From NCBI GenBank assembly GCA_002721365.1, contig PBKC01000057.1, forward strand, positions 1-61,880: DNA of 61,880 nt. Reading direction: 5' to 3'. Shown one piece after another: positions 38,149 through 47,152 of this stretch. The position numbers and the translations under genes were made by a program. The notes beneath the pieces are model-generated. The model did not search any database and had not been told where the DNA came from. It was given only the letters and a program-made list of their open reading frames with translations. This DNA comes from Rhodospirillaceae bacterium (GTDB lineage: Bacteria; Pseudomonadota; Alphaproteobacteria; GCA-2721365). How positions within the stretch are numbered: the stretch's first letter is position 1; each line of letters starts with the position of its first letter.

Positions 38149-38970
38149 TCAAGTGGGTCCCAGGTCTCGGTCGGCGCGGTCGTAGTGCTGGCGGTACTTC
38201 CGGGTCACGAGCTCGGTCTTCACCACCACGCAGACATCGGTGGTGTTGAACTGCCGGTCGATCACCGCACCGTCGCCGACGAAACCGCCCAGGCGCAGAT
38301 AGCCCTTCACCAGCGGTGGCAGTGCATCCAGCGCTGCCCGGCGGTCGACCTGATCCGCGGCCAGGCGGTTCATGTCGACATAGAGATGAGGCAGAGCCTT
38401 CGCGCGCAGGTGCTCGGGCGCGAGATGGCTGTGGTAGAGATAGGAAAGCGGCAAAGCGAGCTCGTCCGGGTCGACGCCCCGCAGGCTGCCGCAGCCGAAC
38501 ATCAATTTGATGTCGTGGTAGAAGACATAGGCGGCGATCCCGCGCCACAGCAGCTGCACGGTGGTGCCGTTGCGGTAGGCGCTGTCGATGCAGGACCGTC
38601 CCAGCTCCAGAATCTCGCCTTCCTGGGCGACGATCGGAGCGATGTCGTACTCACCGGTGGTGTAGAAGCCGCGCTGTGCCTGCGCCTGTGACCGCCGGTT
38701 CAGCCGGTAGGTGCCGACCACGGCGCCCCGCGGCTGATCACGGTCGTGATCGATCACCAGCAGGTGGTCGCAATGATTGTCGAAGTCGTCGAAATCGCGC
38801 TTCGCCCGCGCCATGGCGGGGCTCGGCTCTGCCTTCATCTCGTCGTAGAAGACCCGGTAGCGCAGCGCCTGGGCTGCCCGCACCTCCGCCGGGTCGAGCG
38901 CAAGGCGCACTTCCAGGCTGCCGATGTGGATGTCACCGAACGGGCCGTCAATATATTCAGCGGTTGCCAT
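38149..38970 (-). CDS. olsB: L-ornithine N(alpha)-acyltransferase (OlsB-like)
   Basis: 273 aa GNAT-like enzyme that transfers a 3-hydroxyacyl chain from ACP to ornithine. Signature segments are AQALRYRVFYDEM, GTYRLNRRSQAQ, GEILELGRSCIDSAYRNGTTVQLLWRGIAAY and LMFGCGSLRGVDP, all typical of OlsB. ATG start. It lies immediately upstream of the OlsA-type gene, giving the olsBA order, and 58 bases downstream of fur on the same strand. Confidence 0.9.
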   Translation of the reverse strand: MATAEYIDGPFGDIHIGSLEVRLALDPAEVRAAQALRYRVFYDEMKAEPSPAMARAKRDFDDFDNHCDHLLVIDHDRDQPRGAVVGTYRLNRRSQAQAQRGFYTTGEYDIAPIVAQEGEILELGRSCIDSAYRNGTTVQLLWRGIAAYVFYHDIKLMFGCGSLRGVDPDELALPLSYLYHSHLAPEHLRAKALPHLYVDMNRLAADQVDRRAALDALPPLVKGYLRLGGFVGDGAVIDRQFNTTDVCVVVKTELVTRKYRQHYDRADRDLGPT

Positions 38971-39028
38971 TAGGGTTGGCTCTCACTCGTTCTCGAACGA
39001 ACGGGCGCCCCGTCCGCGACGAGCGGAT

Positions 39029-39451
39029 TTATCGCTCATCCTCGGCATCGAGCGGAACGCCATAAAGTTCCAGACGATGGTCGACGAGCTTGAAGCCGAG
39101 CTCCCGCGCGACGCGCTGCTGCAACTTTTCGATCTCGTCGTTCTGAAACTCGACCACTTTCCCCGACTTCACGTCGATCAGGTGGTCATGGTGTTCCTCG
39201 GGCGCTTCTTCATAGCGGGCGCGGCCATCACCGAAGTCGTGGCGTTCGAGAACATTCGCTTCCTCGAACAGCCGTACCGTCCGGTACACCGTCGCCATAC
39301 TGATGCGGGGGTCGATCTCCGTCGCGCGCCTGTATACTTCGCCGGCGTCCGGGTGATCCGAGGAGTCCGAAAGAACGCGCGCGATCACGCGGCGCTGCTC
39401 GGTCATCTTCAGACCCTTCTCGGCACACAGCTGTTCGACACGCGATGTCAT
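39029..39451 (-). CDS. fur: Fur family metalloregulator (Fur/Mur)
   Basis: 140 aa. The DNA-binding part has KGLKMTEQRRVIARVLSD and the recognition helix ISMATVYRTVRLFEEANVL. The regulatory metal site is EEHHDHLIDV (HHDH), followed by conserved Glu-rich segments. The C-terminal zinc CxxC motifs are absent, as in many alphaproteobacterial Fur/Mur proteins, which often sense manganese. It is divergent from the TusA-like gene, with about 190 bases between. No classical 19-bp Fur box was evident in the spacer. Confidence 0.92.
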   Translation of the reverse strand: MTSRVEQLCAEKGLKMTEQRRVIARVLSDSSDHPDAGEVYRRATEIDPRISMATVYRTVRLFEEANVLERHDFGDGRARYEEAPEEHHDHLIDVKSGKVVEFQNDEIEKLQQRVARELGFKLVDHRLELYGVPLDAEDER

Positions 39452-39641
39452 CGTCTGCTTGAAACCCTCACATCCACCAACATGATCAATATATCACGCG
39501 CGCGGCAGCCAAACACGAAAATACCCGAGAGAACCCCTCGGGAAAGGCGTCGCCGCCAATGCCGAACCGAAAGTATGCCGCTGGACGGACCATGCTACTT
39601 CGGGCGCCACCATACGAAGACGGGTGATTAGCACGGATGAC

Positions 39642-39902
39642 ATGTTCATGACCATCAACGACGACCCGGCCGGCCAAGCCGACCACTATCTGGACATTAC
39701 TGATCAGGTGTGTCCCCTCACATTCGTCAAGACCCGCCTGAAGATCGAGCGCATCGCGCCGGGCGAAACCCTGGAGGTCCGCTTGAACGGGGGAGAGCCG
39801 CTCGAGAACGTGCCGCGTTCGGTGAGGGAGCTGGGCCATACCGTCTTGTCGCAGAGCAGAGAGGATGGCGAGGTCTACCGCTTGCTGATCCGCAAGGGCT
39901 GA
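39642..39902 (+). CDS. TusA-like sulfurtransferase family protein
   Basis: 86 aa. The TusA motif is DQVCPLTFVKTRLKIE with the active Cys (CPxxxxK), followed by LEVRLNGGEPLENVPRSV. Members carry persulfide sulfur for tRNA thiolation or other pathways. ATG at 39642 was selected; a GTG at 39624 or ATG at 39648 are alternatives. Its 3' end overlaps the end of the convergent rimI-like gene by 28 bases. No partner sulfur-relay genes lie next to it. Confidence 0.85.
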   Translation: MFMTINDDPAGQADHYLDITDQVCPLTFVKTRLKIERIAPGETLEVRLNGGEPLENVPRSVRELGHTVLSQSREDGEVYRLLIRKG

Positions 39903-40370
39903 TCGGCCAGGGTCAGCGCCAAAACCAGCGCGTCGATCGGTGGACCACCGTCCTGCGGCTGATAGTAGCCGGCACGGCGGCCGATCACGGCGAAGCCTGC
40001 GCGCGCGTAGAGTGCGAGCGCAGGCGCATTTTCCACCGACACCTCGAGGAAAAGCCGCTGGATGCCGAGGCCGCCGCAATAGGCGCAAGCGGCCGTCACG
40101 ATGGCGAAGCCGACGCCTCGCCGGCGGACACCGGGCGCGGTGCAGATCGTCAGGATCTCGGCCTCATCCAGCGTTGCGCGCACCAGAGCGAACCCGTGAA
40201 GGACATCGTCCCGGGACGCAGAAGACCGCGAAGCCGCCGGCCGCCCCGGCCGTGACGGCGAGCGAGTCCTCGTCCCACGCATCATCGAAGCTCGCCGCAT
40301 GCATCGCGGCCATCGCCGACAGATCGGTCGCCGAAAGTCTTTCCGGAACGGTGACGGTCAGCGCGGCCAT
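39875..40370 (-). pseudogene. rimI: rimI, ribosomal-protein-alanine/tRNA acetyltransferase, disrupted by a +1 frameshift
   Basis: The N-terminal part is in one frame from the ATG at 40370 (RLSATDLSAMAAMHAASFDDAWDEDSL continuing to GGFAVFCVP). The C-terminal GNAT domain is in another (HGFALVRATLDEAEILT, then RRRGVGFAIVTAACAYC and ALALYARAGF), ending at 39875. The switch falls at the palindrome TCCCGGGA near 40208-40217. Removing one base there gives a normal 164-codon gene (496 bases minus 1 is divisible by 3). It overlaps the tsaB end by 13 bases, the usual tsaB-rimI order. A sequencing error in the G/C run is the main alternative to real inactivation. Confidence 0.75.
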
Positions 40371-41050
40371 CGTTGCGGTGCTGTGGCGGGCAGGCGGGCG
40401 TCAGGCGCCCGCAGATAGAGGGGGGCGGGCGGTGCCACGCCGGGAACGATCGCGCGCCGTGCCGCAATTTCCGCGAGCACCCCGGCGTCGGGCAGTCCGG
40501 GGCCTTCGCCGCATCGTGCCGTTCCGCCGGCGGCTTCGATCAGCGGCGCCAACAGCGTCGCCCCGGTTCCGACCAGAACAGTGTCCTTTCCTGCGGCCAG
40601 AGCCGCCGCGTCCGCGAGGGAGAGGACGGCGGGCGATGAGGCCGGATTACCATCCGCTTCGAAAGCCTGGGCATAGACCTCCCCGCGGCGGGCGTCGATG
40701 GCGGCAATGACCGTCGCGCCGGACTTCATGGCCATGTCGAAGGCCGTTGCGGCGAGGGTTTCCAGCGTCGAAACCCCGAGGACGGGGATGTCGGCAGCGA
40801 TCGCAAGGCCGCGGGCGGCGGCGAGGCCGATCCTGAGGCCGGTGAAGGTTCCCGGCCCAACGGTGACGGCGATGCGGTCGAGGTCGCGGTAGCCGAGGCC
40901 GGCTTCTTCCATCACCGCCTCGACCATCGGCATCAGATGCTCGGCATGACCGGCTTCGCGAAGCTCGAACCGGTGGGCGACGATCCGACCGCCGGCCATG
41001 ACGGCGGCCGAGCAGGCGGCCGTCGCGGTGTCGAAGGCGAGAATATTCAT
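40358..41050 (-). CDS. tsaB: tRNA threonylcarbamoyladenosine biosynthesis protein TsaB
   Basis: 230 aa. It partners TsaD in making t6A37. ILAFDTATAACSAAV at the N-terminus and VGPGTFTGLRIGLAAARGLA are family signatures; ASKHA-type fold. The ATG at 41050 sits directly before the first beta strand; an upstream ATG at 41092 would add 14 residues. Followed by the frameshifted rimI. Confidence 0.95.
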   Translation of the reverse strand: MNILAFDTATAACSAAVMAGGRIVAHRFELREAGHAEHLMPMVEAVMEEAGLGYRDLDRIAVTVGPGTFTGLRIGLAAARGLAIAADIPVLGVSTLETLAATAFDMAMKSGATVIAAIDARRGEVYAQAFEADGNPASSPAVLSLADAAALAAGKDTVLVGTGATLLAPLIEAAGGTARCGEGPGLPDAGVLAEIAARRAIVPGVAPPAPLYLRAPDARLPATAPQRWPR

Positions 41051-41118
41051 CGCGCCGGACGGTCCGTTCGCGTTATCTGCGGGATCGGGCATCCGATCCC
41101 CAGCCGAAGAGGACCCGC

Positions 41119-41667
41119 ATGCTGATACCGATCGCCCCGCCGGATTTCGACGTCGATCTCTATATCGCCTACGCCACGACGGACAATTTCACCGGCAAGC
41201 CGGTCTATCGGCGTGCCGCGTGCTACCTGCACCCGGATGCGGCGGCGGCGCTGGCCTGTGCGATCGACCTCGCGGCGCGTCAGGGGCTGCGGTTCCGCGT
41301 TTTCGACGGGTTCCGGCCGAGCGAGGCGCAGTGGGCGTTGTGGCGCCACACGCCGGACCCCGAATTCCTGGCCGATCCGCGTCGCGGCTCGCCGCATTCG
41401 CGGGGCGTCGCGGTCGATTTGACGCTGATCGATCAGGACGGCAGGGCGCTCGACATGGGAACCGGCTTCGATGCCTTCACGCCGCTTTCCCATCACGGCG
41501 CGGCGGGCATCACGCGGGAGGCGGAACGCAATCGGATGCTGCTGCTCGGCCTGATGACCGCGGCGGGCTGGGACTTCTATCGAAACGAATGGTGGCACTA
41601 CCAACTCTTCCATGCGCGGCGCTATCCGCTGCTCAGCGACAGCGCCGCCCGGACCGGCCTTATGTAG
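41119..41667 (+). CDS. ddpX: D-alanyl-D-alanine dipeptidase (VanX/DdpX family)
   Basis: 182 aa zinc peptidase. The metal-site pattern SPHSRGVAVDLTLID supplies His and Asp (SxHxxGxAxD), and EWWHYQLF supplies Glu and His. RVFDGFRPSEAQWAL is also characteristic. Without a visible signal peptide it should act in the cytoplasm on D-Ala-D-Ala, for example as a nutrient in peptidoglycan turnover; no vancomycin-resistance partners are present. AGAGG precedes the ATG. Divergent from tsaB, convergent with the nitroreductase gene. Confidence 0.92.
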   Translation: MLIPIAPPDFDVDLYIAYATTDNFTGKPVYRRAACYLHPDAAAALACAIDLAARQGLRFRVFDGFRPSEAQWALWRHTPDPEFLADPRRGSPHSRGVAVDLTLIDQDGRALDMGTGFDAFTPLSHHGAAGITREAERNRMLLLGLMTAAGWDFYRNEWWHYQLFHARRYPLLSDSAARTGLM

Positions 41668-41673
41668 TGCGCT

Positions 41674-42264
41674 TCAGACGATCGTGCACGCATCCGCGAA
41701 GGCCAGACGCGGTGCCCGCTTCTGTTTCGCCGCCGGATCGCCATAGCCGAGATTGCAGAGGAAGTTCGATCTGACACGGCCATCGGGGAAGAACGCCGCA
41801 TCGACCTTCGCGTTGTCGAACCCGGACATCGGCCCGCAGTCCAGGCCCAACGCCCGTGCCGCCATGATCAGATAGGCGCCCTGCAGGCTGCCGTTCCGGA
41901 ACGCGGTGGCCTGGATCAGGGCGTCGTTGCCGGCGAACCACGAGCGGGCGTCGGCGAAGGGATAGAGCTCCGGCAGCCTTTCGTAGAAGTCGAGATCGTA
42001 GCCGATGACCGCGGTAACCGGGGCGGTCATGGTCTGCTCGACATTGGTCGGAATCAATGCCGGCTTCAGCCGTTCCTTGGCTTCCGCGGACCGCACGAAC
42101 ACGATCCGCGCCGGCGAGCAGTTGGCGCTGGTGGGCGGCATCTTCATCAGGTCGAAAACGGCGGTCAGGGTTTCGTCGGAGACCGGTCTGTCCAGCCACT
42201 TCTTGTGGGTCCGCGCGACCCGGAACAGCTGATCCAAGGCCTTGTCGTCGATCGATCCGGACAC
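41674..42264 (-). CDS. malonic semialdehyde reductase-like nitroreductase (RutE family)
   Basis: 196 aa FMN nitroreductase-fold protein. The N-terminal [45 protein letters not shown] and the later [22 protein letters not shown] match the RutE/HadB branch, which reduces malonic semialdehyde to 3-hydroxypropionate in uracil degradation. No other rut gene is adjacent, so the physiological role is uncertain. GTG start with AGGAG seven bases upstream. Confidence 0.88.
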   Translation of the reverse strand: MSGSIDDKALDQLFRVARTHKKWLDRPVSDETLTAVFDLMKMPPTSANCSPARIVFVRSAEAKERLKPALIPTNVEQTMTAPVTAVIGYDLDFYERLPELYPFADARSWFAGNDALIQATAFRNGSLQGAYLIMAARALGLDCGPMSGFDNAKVDAAFFPDGRVRSNFLCNLGYGDPAAKQKRAPRLAFADACTIV

Positions 42265-42386
42265 GTGTTCGCTCCTCTTGATGTCTATTGCCGCCCCTTC
42301 GAGACGCAGTTCCGTCCGTCACGGTCCGACGGGCCCGGCAAGTCGAAAGGTGGAGAGGGCCGCACCGCCTGCCGTCGGCGGATGCG

Positions 42387-42920
42387 TCACGTCAGCAGGC
42401 GAAGCTGCTCGTCTGACAGATTGCCGGGGACGATGGCGAGCGGGATGCGGAGGCGCTTGGTCAGCTCGCTGGTGAGCTGGCGGACCAGCTCGTTGCTGCC
42501 CTCGCCGTCAGGCGCCGCGCCGAGGACCATGATGCTGATCGACGGGTCCTCGGCGATCAGCTTCAGCACCTGCTCGCCCTTGCGGCCTTCGCGGACATGG
42601 AGAACCGGCATCTTGCCCGAGATATCGTAAACCTCGGCCGCCAAGCTTTGCAGCAGCTCCTCCGCCGTCTGGCGCTGCTCCTCGCGCATCAGGTCGGCCA
42701 CCGCCATCCAGTGCTCGAATTCGGCGGGCTCGATGACGTAAAGCAAGGCGACATGGCCGCTCGAATACCGGGCACGGAGACCGGCGAAGCGCATCGCCAC
42801 CCGGCATTCGGGCGTGTCGTCGACGCAGACCAGGAAGGTGACTTCCCCGGGGACGTGCTGCGCGCCATCTGCATCACCCGGCGCGTGCTCGTCGCCATTG
42901 CGTGCAGCGTTGTCGGCCAT
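42387..42920 (-). CDS. universal stress protein (UspA family)
   Basis: 177 aa. A single Usp domain with TFLVCVDDTPECRVAMRFAGL at strand 1 and the C-terminal IMVLGAAPDGEGSNELVRQL, a variant of the ATP-binding GxxGxxxS loop. ATG at 42918-42920, five bases after the TIGR02186 gene stop, so it is in one operon with that gene and the TSUP permease. An N-terminal extension of about 30 charged residues is unusual. An in-frame ATG at 42959 overlaps the upstream gene and is less likely. Confidence 0.88.
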   Translation of the reverse strand: MADNAARNGDEHAPGDADGAQHVPGEVTFLVCVDDTPECRVAMRFAGLRARYSSGHVALLYVIEPAEFEHWMAVADLMREEQRQTAEELLQSLAAEVYDISGKMPVLHVREGRKGEQVLKLIAEDPSISIMVLGAAPDGEGSNELVRQLTSELTKRLRIPLAIVPGNLSDEQLRLLT

Positions 42921-42925
42921 CGTCT

Positions 42926-43669
42926 CTAAGCTCTTCGGAATAGAAGGTCGGCCGTCCATCCTGCCACCAGGGCGACGAGAACGGCAAGGACGCCATACTG
43001 CCAGGCTCTGTCCTGCGCGAAGTCGAACACAGTCGCTTCCAGGCCCGCCTTGTAAATCAGCAGCGCCGACGACTGGGATCGGATCAACTGGCCGTCCCGA
43101 AACAGGTAGGTTTCGGCGACGTAGCTTCCGGTCGGCACGTTGACCGGAAAATCGATCGTCGTCCGGAACAGTTGCTGGCCGATGAAGGAAACCGGCGCCA
43201 CGTCCCGCGCAAACAGTTGCTGGTACCCCATGTTGCGGATCAGCCCATCGCGAAAGGCTTCCGTTCGCTTGGGCTCCAGCCCGGCCGGTGCCGGCAGGCG
43301 CAGGTTCGCCACGCCGATCTGGTGGACCGCCAGCAGTTCCGGAACGCCCAACTCGTCGAGCGGCCGTGTCGAGGCGACGGCATAGAAGCCGGGAACCTGG
43401 TTGAAGAGTACGGTCTCGGTATTGGTCCAGATTCCCGCCACACGCTCCTTCTGGCGGACGAGAACCGGAGTCTGCGGACCGCGGATGACCACGACAACAT
43501 CCCCGACACCGTCTGTGGCGCCGAACAACAGGACCTCGGCGCCGGTGAAGCGCGAATTGATCGCGATCACCTGCTGCGACAGGTCGGCGACCAAGGGTTC
43601 AGCCGCATCGCTGGGGGCCGCCGCTGCCGCACCGATCAACCCGACGAGATGAACCAGGGTTCGCAGCAT
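42926..43669 (-). CDS. TIGR02186 family membrane-anchored protein
   Basis: 247 aa. An N-terminal signal-like segment (MLRTLVHLVGLIGAAAAAPSDA), an extracytoplasmic domain, and a C-terminal membrane helix (YGVLAVLVALVAGWTADLLF). The central part (VLLFGATDGVGDVVVVIRGP; QTPVLVRQKERVAGIWTNT) matches the conserved hypothetical TIGR02186, always found beside a TauE/SafE permease. Its ATG overlaps the permease stop (TAATG). The function is unknown; a partner subunit of the exporter is the natural inference. Confidence 0.85.
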   Translation of the reverse strand: MLRTLVHLVGLIGAAAAAPSDAAEPLVADLSQQVIAINSRFTGAEVLLFGATDGVGDVVVVIRGPQTPVLVRQKERVAGIWTNTETVLFNQVPGFYAVASTRPLDELGVPELLAVHQIGVANLRLPAPAGLEPKRTEAFRDGLIRNMGYQQLFARDVAPVSFIGQQLFRTTIDFPVNVPTGSYVAETYLFRDGQLIRSQSSALLIYKAGLEATVFDFAQDRAWQYGVLAVLVALVAGWTADLLFRRA

Positions 43670-44586
43670 TACAGGACGCCCATCACGCTGATCGAATAGA
43701 TGTCGGCTGGCATGGAGACGAGGTCCCAGCCCACCTTCACCGCGACCATCAGGACCAGCACCGCCAGCAGACCCCGAAGCTGCTCGCCGCGCAGACGGCT
43801 GCCGAGACGTGACCCGAATTGGGCCCCGACGACCGCGCCGATCAGAAGCAGCATGGCCAGCACCATGTCGACCGCATGGTTGCTGACGGCGTGCATCACG
43901 GTGACGATCGCGGTGACGACGGTGATCTGGAACAGCGACGTTCCGACGACGACGGAGGTGGGCATGCCCAGCAGGTAGATCATCGCCGGGATCATGATGA
44001 AGCCGCCGCCCACGCCCATGATCGCCAGCAGGACGCCGATGAAGACGCTGATCGCCAGCGGCGGCAGCACGCTGATGTAAAGCTTGGAGCGCCGAAACCG
44101 CATCTTGAGCGGCAGGCCGTGCATCCAGAAGTGATGGTGGAGCTTCCGCCGGTAGGACGGCCTGCGGCGGCGGACCATCACCGTGATGCTCTCGACCATC
44201 ATCAGTGATGCGATCACGCCGAGAAACAGGACGTAGGAAAGCGAGATGACCAGATCGATCTGACCGAGATCGCGCAGCCAGCTGAACAGATAGACGCCCA
44301 TGGCCGAGCCGATGCCGCCGCCGATCGTGAGCACGATCCCCATCTTGACGTCGACGTTGCCGCGCCGCCAATGCGCCAGCAGGCCTGAGACGGATGCGGC
44401 GGTGATCTGGTTGGCCGCGGACGCGACGGCGATCGGCGGCGGTACGCCGACGAACATCAGCAAGGGCGTCAGCAGGAAGCCGCCACCGACCCCGAACATC
44501 CCCGACAGCAGCCCGATCAACCCTCCCAGCCCCAGAAGCAGGAACACGTTCACCGACATTTCTGCGACGGGGAGGTAGATCTGCAT
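43669..44586 (-). CDS. TauE/SafE (TSUP) family sulfite exporter-like permease
   Basis: 305 aa integral membrane protein with about eight helices. The tandem signatures SGMFGVGGGFLLTPLLM and AIMGVGGGFIMIPAMIYLLG are the duplicated TSUP repeats. An internal cytoplasmic loop is rich in Arg/His. Family members export sulfite or organosulfur anions. The ATG at 44586 follows homology; an ORF start upstream would add about 33 residues. First gene of the TSUP-TIGR02186-UspA operon. Confidence 0.9.
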   Translation of the reverse strand: MQIYLPVAEMSVNVFLLLGLGGLIGLLSGMFGVGGGFLLTPLLMFVGVPPPIAVASAANQITAASVSGLLAHWRRGNVDVKMGIVLTIGGGIGSAMGVYLFSWLRDLGQIDLVISLSYVLFLGVIASLMMVESITVMVRRRRPSYRRKLHHHFWMHGLPLKMRFRRSKLYISVLPPLAISVFIGVLLAIMGVGGGFIMIPAMIYLLGMPTSVVVGTSLFQITVVTAIVTVMHAVSNHAVDMVLAMLLLIGAVVGAQFGSRLGSRLRGEQLRGLLAVLVLMVAVKVGWDLVSMPADIYSISVMGVL

Positions 44587-44734
44587 CAGTGGCCGCGCAC
44601 CGTCATTGGATCGTCCTGCATCGGGTTGTCCGGACGGGAGCGACCGTGCCGTTCGCGGCCCGTCCGCACAGACGCTTCCCGGCACGCGCAGTGCGTCACC
44701 CGTTTCACGGTCGTCTGCGGTGTGCCGGCGGCGG

Positions 44735-45778
44735 TCACTTCAGGAGCACGTTGCTGACCTCGCGAAGCTGCGTCCGGGCGCGGAGCAGATAGAATCCCTG
44801 GGCGAGGAGGTGGCTCGGCATGACCAAGCTATCCGGCTCGCCGTTGCGCACGATCAGCGGGCTCAGGATTGCCGCGGCGCGCAAGCTGTCCAGCATGTGC
44901 TGCCATATCGGGCCCAGATCCCGCTCGGCGATGACCTTGGCGTAGTCCACCTGCAACTCGCGCAGAATCATGTAATAGCCGTAGGTCCGGCCCTTCACGT
45001 TATAGAAGATATCGTCCGAGACGAAGTCGAATACGGAGCCGGCACCGTCATGCACCCGCTGGTCGATCTGTGCCGACGCCGACCCCAGATCGGAGGCGAC
45101 ACGGTCGAGGGTCACCTGCAGGTTGTCGGCCCGGCGCTCGAAGACCGCATCACCCGAAGCGATGCGCTGATTGTAGCTCTCCATCGCCCGCATGGCCGCC
45201 CGGTACTGCGATTCCGACGAACTGACCGGCAGAAGCGACGTCTTGATGTCGTAAATCCAGACATCCCCCGGATATTTCAGGCGTCCGGCGGCGGTTTCGA
45301 GATCGGGATCGGCCTGGCTGGAGCCGCGGGTCCGTCCCACCTGGTCCAGAAGCTCGATGGTGAAGCGGCCCAGCGCCGCGAACATCCCCTGCTGGAAGTT
45401 GGGCATGTTGTCGAGGGCCGCGCTCGGCATGAAGAACGGGTCGTTGGCGACCCATTCGGTCTCGTTGACTTCGCGGTTGATCAGCGCCGCGACCATACCG
45501 ACGGCGTTGCTGCCGTTCTCGACCTCGAACGCGGCTGGCGGCTGGTAGTCGGGATCGTCGTTGATCTGGTGCATCCAGATCATGCCGACGGGATAGTAGA
45601 GCAGCAGGAACACGACGATTGCGATCACCAGGGGGCGCCAGGGCACCCGCCGTCGCGGCCGGTCGGTGTCGCCACCGCCGGGAAGACGCGTCTCTCCGTC
45701 GCTTCCGGTGCTTCCGGACGCAGCACCCGTGTGCCGGTTCGGCTTTTGCGCCGGCCTCAGATCTTCTTCGTCGAACAT
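44735..45778 (-). CDS. DUF2333 family membrane protein
   Basis: 347 aa. The N-terminal cytoplasmic region is charged and Gly/Arg/Pro-rich, then one membrane helix (LVIAIVVFLLLYYPVGMIW) and a long extracytoplasmic domain with NDPFFMPSAALDNMPNFQQGMFAALGRF and YGYYMILRELQVDY. These match DUF2333; the function is unknown. The ATG at 45778 was chosen over one at 45799. A gap of about 150 bases separates it from the TSUP gene. Confidence 0.85.
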   Translation of the reverse strand: MFDEEDLRPAQKPNRHTGAASGSTGSDGETRLPGGGDTDRPRRRVPWRPLVIAIVVFLLLYYPVGMIWMHQINDDPDYQPPAAFEVENGSNAVGMVAALINREVNETEWVANDPFFMPSAALDNMPNFQQGMFAALGRFTIELLDQVGRTRGSSQADPDLETAAGRLKYPGDVWIYDIKTSLLPVSSSESQYRAAMRAMESYNQRIASGDAVFERRADNLQVTLDRVASDLGSASAQIDQRVHDGAGSVFDFVSDDIFYNVKGRTYGYYMILRELQVDYAKVIAERDLGPIWQHMLDSLRAAAILSPLIVRNGEPDSLVMPSHLLAQGFYLLRARTQLREVSNVLLK

Positions 45779-45937
45779 CGCTCGCCCCGCGGATTGCACG
45801 ATACATAGAGGTCGTCCGGCCGGCCATCAAGCACAGCGGCCTTTCGGATTACGTATCGCTTCGGTCGCCCCGATGCGGCCCGTTCCGAGGTTTCGCTCCG
45901 TGGCAGGCGGGCCGGGCTTGCGGAATACCGCCGGGCG

Positions 45938-46945
45938 TCACGCGTGTCCGGGCTGGCGGAATCCAACGATCTGCTTGATCTCGGCGAGATTGGCAGCGGC
46001 AATCGCGCCAGCGCGCTCACCGCCCCGGTCCAGGATGGCATCGACATAACCGGGGTCGGCCAGCATACGCCGCATCTCGCGACCGATCGGCTCGATGACC
46101 CCGATCATCACGTCGACGAGGTCGTTCTTGAAGCTTGAGAACAGCGCGCCGCCAAATTGCGTACACACCGCCTCCGAGGTCGAGTCGGTCAGCGCGGCGT
46201 ATATGCCGACCAGATTGGCGGCTTCCGGCCGCGACTCGAGGCCGGCGACTGTCTCCGGCAGCGGCTCCGGGTCGGTACGGGCCTTGCGGATCTTCTGGGC
46301 GATGGTGTCGGCATCGTCGGTCATGTTGATGCGCGAGAAATCCGACTCGTCGGACTTGCTCATTTTCTTGCGGCCGTCGCGCAGCGACATGACCCGTGCC
46401 GCCGTCGCCATGATCTGCGGTTCGGGCAACGGGAAGTAGTCGACGTCGAACTGCCGGTTGAAGGCGCCGGCGATGTCGCGGGAGAGCTCGAGATGCTGCT
46501 TCTGGTCCTCGCCTACCGGCACGTGAGTGGCCTTGTAGAGCAGGATGTCGGCCGCCATCAGCACCGGGTAGACGAACAGGCCGACCAGCGCGTTCTCGCG
46601 GTGTTTGCCCGCCTTCTCCTTGAACTGGGTCATGCGGTTCAGCCAGCCCATCGGCGTCATGCAGTTCAGGATCCAGGCGAGCTCGGCATGGCCCGACACC
46701 TGACTCTGATTGAAGATGATGCAGCCTTCCGGGTCGATTCCGGAAGCGATGAACGCGGCCGTCACCTCGCGGGTATGGGCGCGAAGCTGCGCCGGCTCCT
46801 GCGGAACCGTGATGGCGTGCATGTCGACGATGCAGAAGATGCAGTCGTATTCGGCCTGCATGCGCACCCAGTTGCGGATTGCGCCCAGATAGTTGCCGAG
46901 ATGCAGGTTGCCGGTCGGCTGGACACCGGAAAATATGCGATTCAC
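45938..46945 (-). CDS. trpS: tryptophanyl-tRNA synthetase
   Basis: 335 aa class Ic synthetase. [24 protein letters not shown] contains the HIGH-like TGNLHLGN, and [10 protein letters not shown] is the KMSKS loop. GTG start with AGGAG nine bases upstream. In alphaproteobacteria trpS commonly follows murJ directly; here a Rieske oxygenase and a P-type ATPase (plus strand) lie between them. Confidence 0.97.
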   Translation of the reverse strand: MNRIFSGVQPTGNLHLGNYLGAIRNWVRMQAEYDCIFCIVDMHAITVPQEPAQLRAHTREVTAAFIASGIDPEGCIIFNQSQVSGHAELAWILNCMTPMGWLNRMTQFKEKAGKHRENALVGLFVYPVLMAADILLYKATHVPVGEDQKQHLELSRDIAGAFNRQFDVDYFPLPEPQIMATAARVMSLRDGRKKMSKSDESDFSRINMTDDADTIAQKIRKARTDPEPLPETVAGLESRPEAANLVGIYAALTDSTSEAVCTQFGGALFSSFKNDLVDVMIGVIEPIGREMRRMLADPGYVDAILDRGGERAGAIAAANLAEIKQIVGFRQPGHA

Positions 46946-47152
46946 GAGGGCGACTCCTGGGGCTTCGGACGGCCGTTCCGTATCCGCGCACCTGGGCGGG
47001 GATGGACGTGGCGGCCGCCATGTCGTTCAAGTCTCTGGTGGGGGCGGTTTATCCCGTTCCGCCGCGCCCAGGTCAATCGACTTGGCTGAACGGGGTGCAG
47101 GAAGCGTTCCTCGGGTCTCGACAGAGGGCAGCCGAGGGACCATAAGGCGGCC

